Part shown: piece by piece, positions 5,933-6,534 of the stretch
Numbering within the stretch: position 1 is the first letter of the stretch
Layout: each line of letters opens with the position of its first letter
From: Lachnospiraceae bacterium
Lineage (GTDB): Bacteria; Bacillota; Clostridia; Lachnospirales; Lachnospiraceae
DNA: 6,534 nucleotides
Direction of reading: 5' to 3'
Assembly (NCBI GenBank): GCA_003488445.1
Contig: DNLO01000085.1
Span: 1-6,534 of the forward strand
Notes under the pieces: generated by a model
The model's database searches: none
Told to the model about the DNA's origin: nothing
The model's input: the letters and a program-made list of their open reading frames with translations, nothing else
Translations under genes and position numbers: made by a program

Positions 5933-6534
5933 GCTTCCTCCCGTCGTGTGCGGTCTGCCCCCGCGCCCCGTCTCATGCGCAGCTGACCGCATGCCCCGTC
6001 TATATCGGAGCCTAATTCTCTCCTTATACTACCATTTATTCCAAAGTTTTCAAGTTTATTTTTGAAGGCCTCGCATGCCTCCCTCGTCGGCCTCACCAGC
6101 CCGCTCTCCCTCACGGGGTTCACGGGTATGAGGTTCACCAGAGCGCCGCTCCCGGCAGCACCTATGCTTCGCAGCAGTCCCGCCAGCTCCTTCGCATCCT
6201 CCGCCGTATCGTTCTCACCGCTCACCAGGGCATACTCGAAGGTGAGCCTGCGGTGTGTCCTGTCGAAGTAGTGCTTCATGGCCTCCATGACCTCAGCCAG
6301 GGGATATTTGAGAGCTACGGGCATCAGCTTCCTTCTCTTTTCATCATTCGGAGCATGCAGCGACAGAGCCAGATTGATCTGCATATGCTCATCCTCTCCG
6401 CCCTCGCGGGCCAGATCGTATATCGCAGGTACTATGCCGCAGGTGGAAACCGTGATGTTCCTGCGGGATATACCCTTGCCGGAAGGATCCGATATGATGT
6501 CTATGAATCTCATGAGATTGCGGTAATTAAGAAG
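5929..6534 (-). CDS. rlmN: Dual-specificity RNA methyltransferase RlmN (C-terminal 201 residues; 5' end outside window)
   Basis: RlmN is a radical SAM enzyme that makes 2-methyladenosine at 23S rRNA A2503 and at A37 of certain tRNAs. The frame is open to the right edge (codons before the first visible Met read Leu-Leu-Asn-Tyr-Arg-Asn-Leu), so this is only the C-terminal part. The visible sequence matches the family throughout: the ITVSTCGIVP segment (about residues 27-36 of the fragment), INLALSLHAPND, the FEYALVSGEND core, NLIPVNPV, and RRELGSDIDGACGQL near the end. The last Cys of that motif (codon 5991-5989) is the conserved residue that is itself methylated during catalysis. The radical-SAM CxxxCxxC cluster motif lies outside the window. 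The C-terminus is normal, and the stop overlaps the prpC start by four bases. A short AT-rich stretch inside the gene is noted separately. Confidence 0.96.
   Translation of the reverse strand, partial: LLNYRNLMRFIDIISDPSGKGISRRNITVSTCGIVPAIYDLAREGGEDEHMQINLALSLHAPNDEKRRKLMPVALKYPLAEVMEAMKHYFDRTHRRLTFEYALVSGENDTAEDAKELAGLLRSIGAAGSGALVNLIPVNPVRESGLVRPTREACEAFKNKLENFGINGSIRRELGSDIDGACGQLRMRRGAGADRTRREEA
5935..5942 (-). promoter_or_regulatory. Ribosome binding site of prpC, inside rlmN
   Basis: On the minus strand this reads GGGAGGAA, ending two bases before the ATG, so the GGAGG core is four bases from it. It lies in the last codons of rlmN and decides the prpC start at 5932 over the upstream in-frame ATG at 5992. 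Confidence 0.85.
6023..6053 (-). promoter_or_regulatory. Candidate sigma-A-type promoter inside rlmN, reading toward prpC-prkC
   Basis: On the minus strand a TTGAAA (6053-6048, five of six to the -35 consensus) is followed by two possible -10 elements. One is TAGTAT (6031-6026) with a 16-base spacer and a TGG just upstream, as in extended -10 sites. The other is TATAAG (6028-6023, five of six to consensus) with a 19-base spacer. An A-rich tract (AAAAATAAA) sits immediately upstream of the -35 like an UP element. The candidate lies in a 55-base stretch (6011-6065) of about 27% GC by hand count, within otherwise GC-rich coding DNA. A transcript from here would start roughly 80-85 bases before the prpC ATG. 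This is motif reading only. Confidence 0.35.

Noticed and set aside
5933..5992. 20-codon N-terminal extension of prpC starting from ATG at 5992
   Set aside because: The extension overlaps the end of rlmN, has no phosphatase-family resemblance, and would bypass the strong ribosome site directly before the ATG at 5932.

Overview
The window is a tightly packed block of six genes, all on the minus strand, in the order (5'->3' of that strand) rlmN (3' end only) - prpC/stp - prkC - rsgA - rpe - secreted Ig-domain/trypsin-like protein (5' part only). Untranslated gaps are only 24, 12 and 13 bases. The other two junctions overlap: ATGA between rlmN and prpC, and TGATG between rsgA and rpe. No stretch near 300 bases lacks a gene. 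I see no tRNA, rRNA, CRISPR array, insertion sequence or intergenic terminator.

The order rlmN-prpC-prkC-rsgA-rpe is a classic conserved Firmicutes neighbourhood, known in Bacillus subtilis as yloN-prpC-prkC-cpgA-rpe-thiN. The PASTA kinase, the GC-richness (mid-50s percent by eye), the G/C-ending codons and the frequent use of ATA (Ile), AGA/AGG (Arg) and GGA (Gly) suggest a Clostridia member, plausibly Lachnospiraceae or a neighbouring family. This placement is inferred from style, not from a search.

How the genes fit together: RlmN methylates A2503 of 23S rRNA and A37 of some tRNAs. PrpC and PrkC form a reversible Ser/Thr phosphorylation switch, and the PrkC ectodomain (three PASTA repeats plus an extra beta-rich C-terminal module) probably senses cell-wall muropeptides or lipid II. 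RsgA is a 30S-maturation GTPase whose B. subtilis orthologue is a PrkC substrate. Rpe is the pentose-phosphate epimerase.

The least ordinary part is the left end (1-1183). Where thiN often follows rpe, there is instead a membrane-anchored protein with about three Ig-like/cadherin-like modules and the start of an HtrA/trypsin-like fold. The catalytic His is recognisable, but a Glu appears where the catalytic Asp is expected. Other points worth a look are a 130-residue Arg/Asp/Glu linker in the kinase, and a 55-bp AT-rich island inside rlmN that resembles an internal promoter for the phosphatase-kinase pair.
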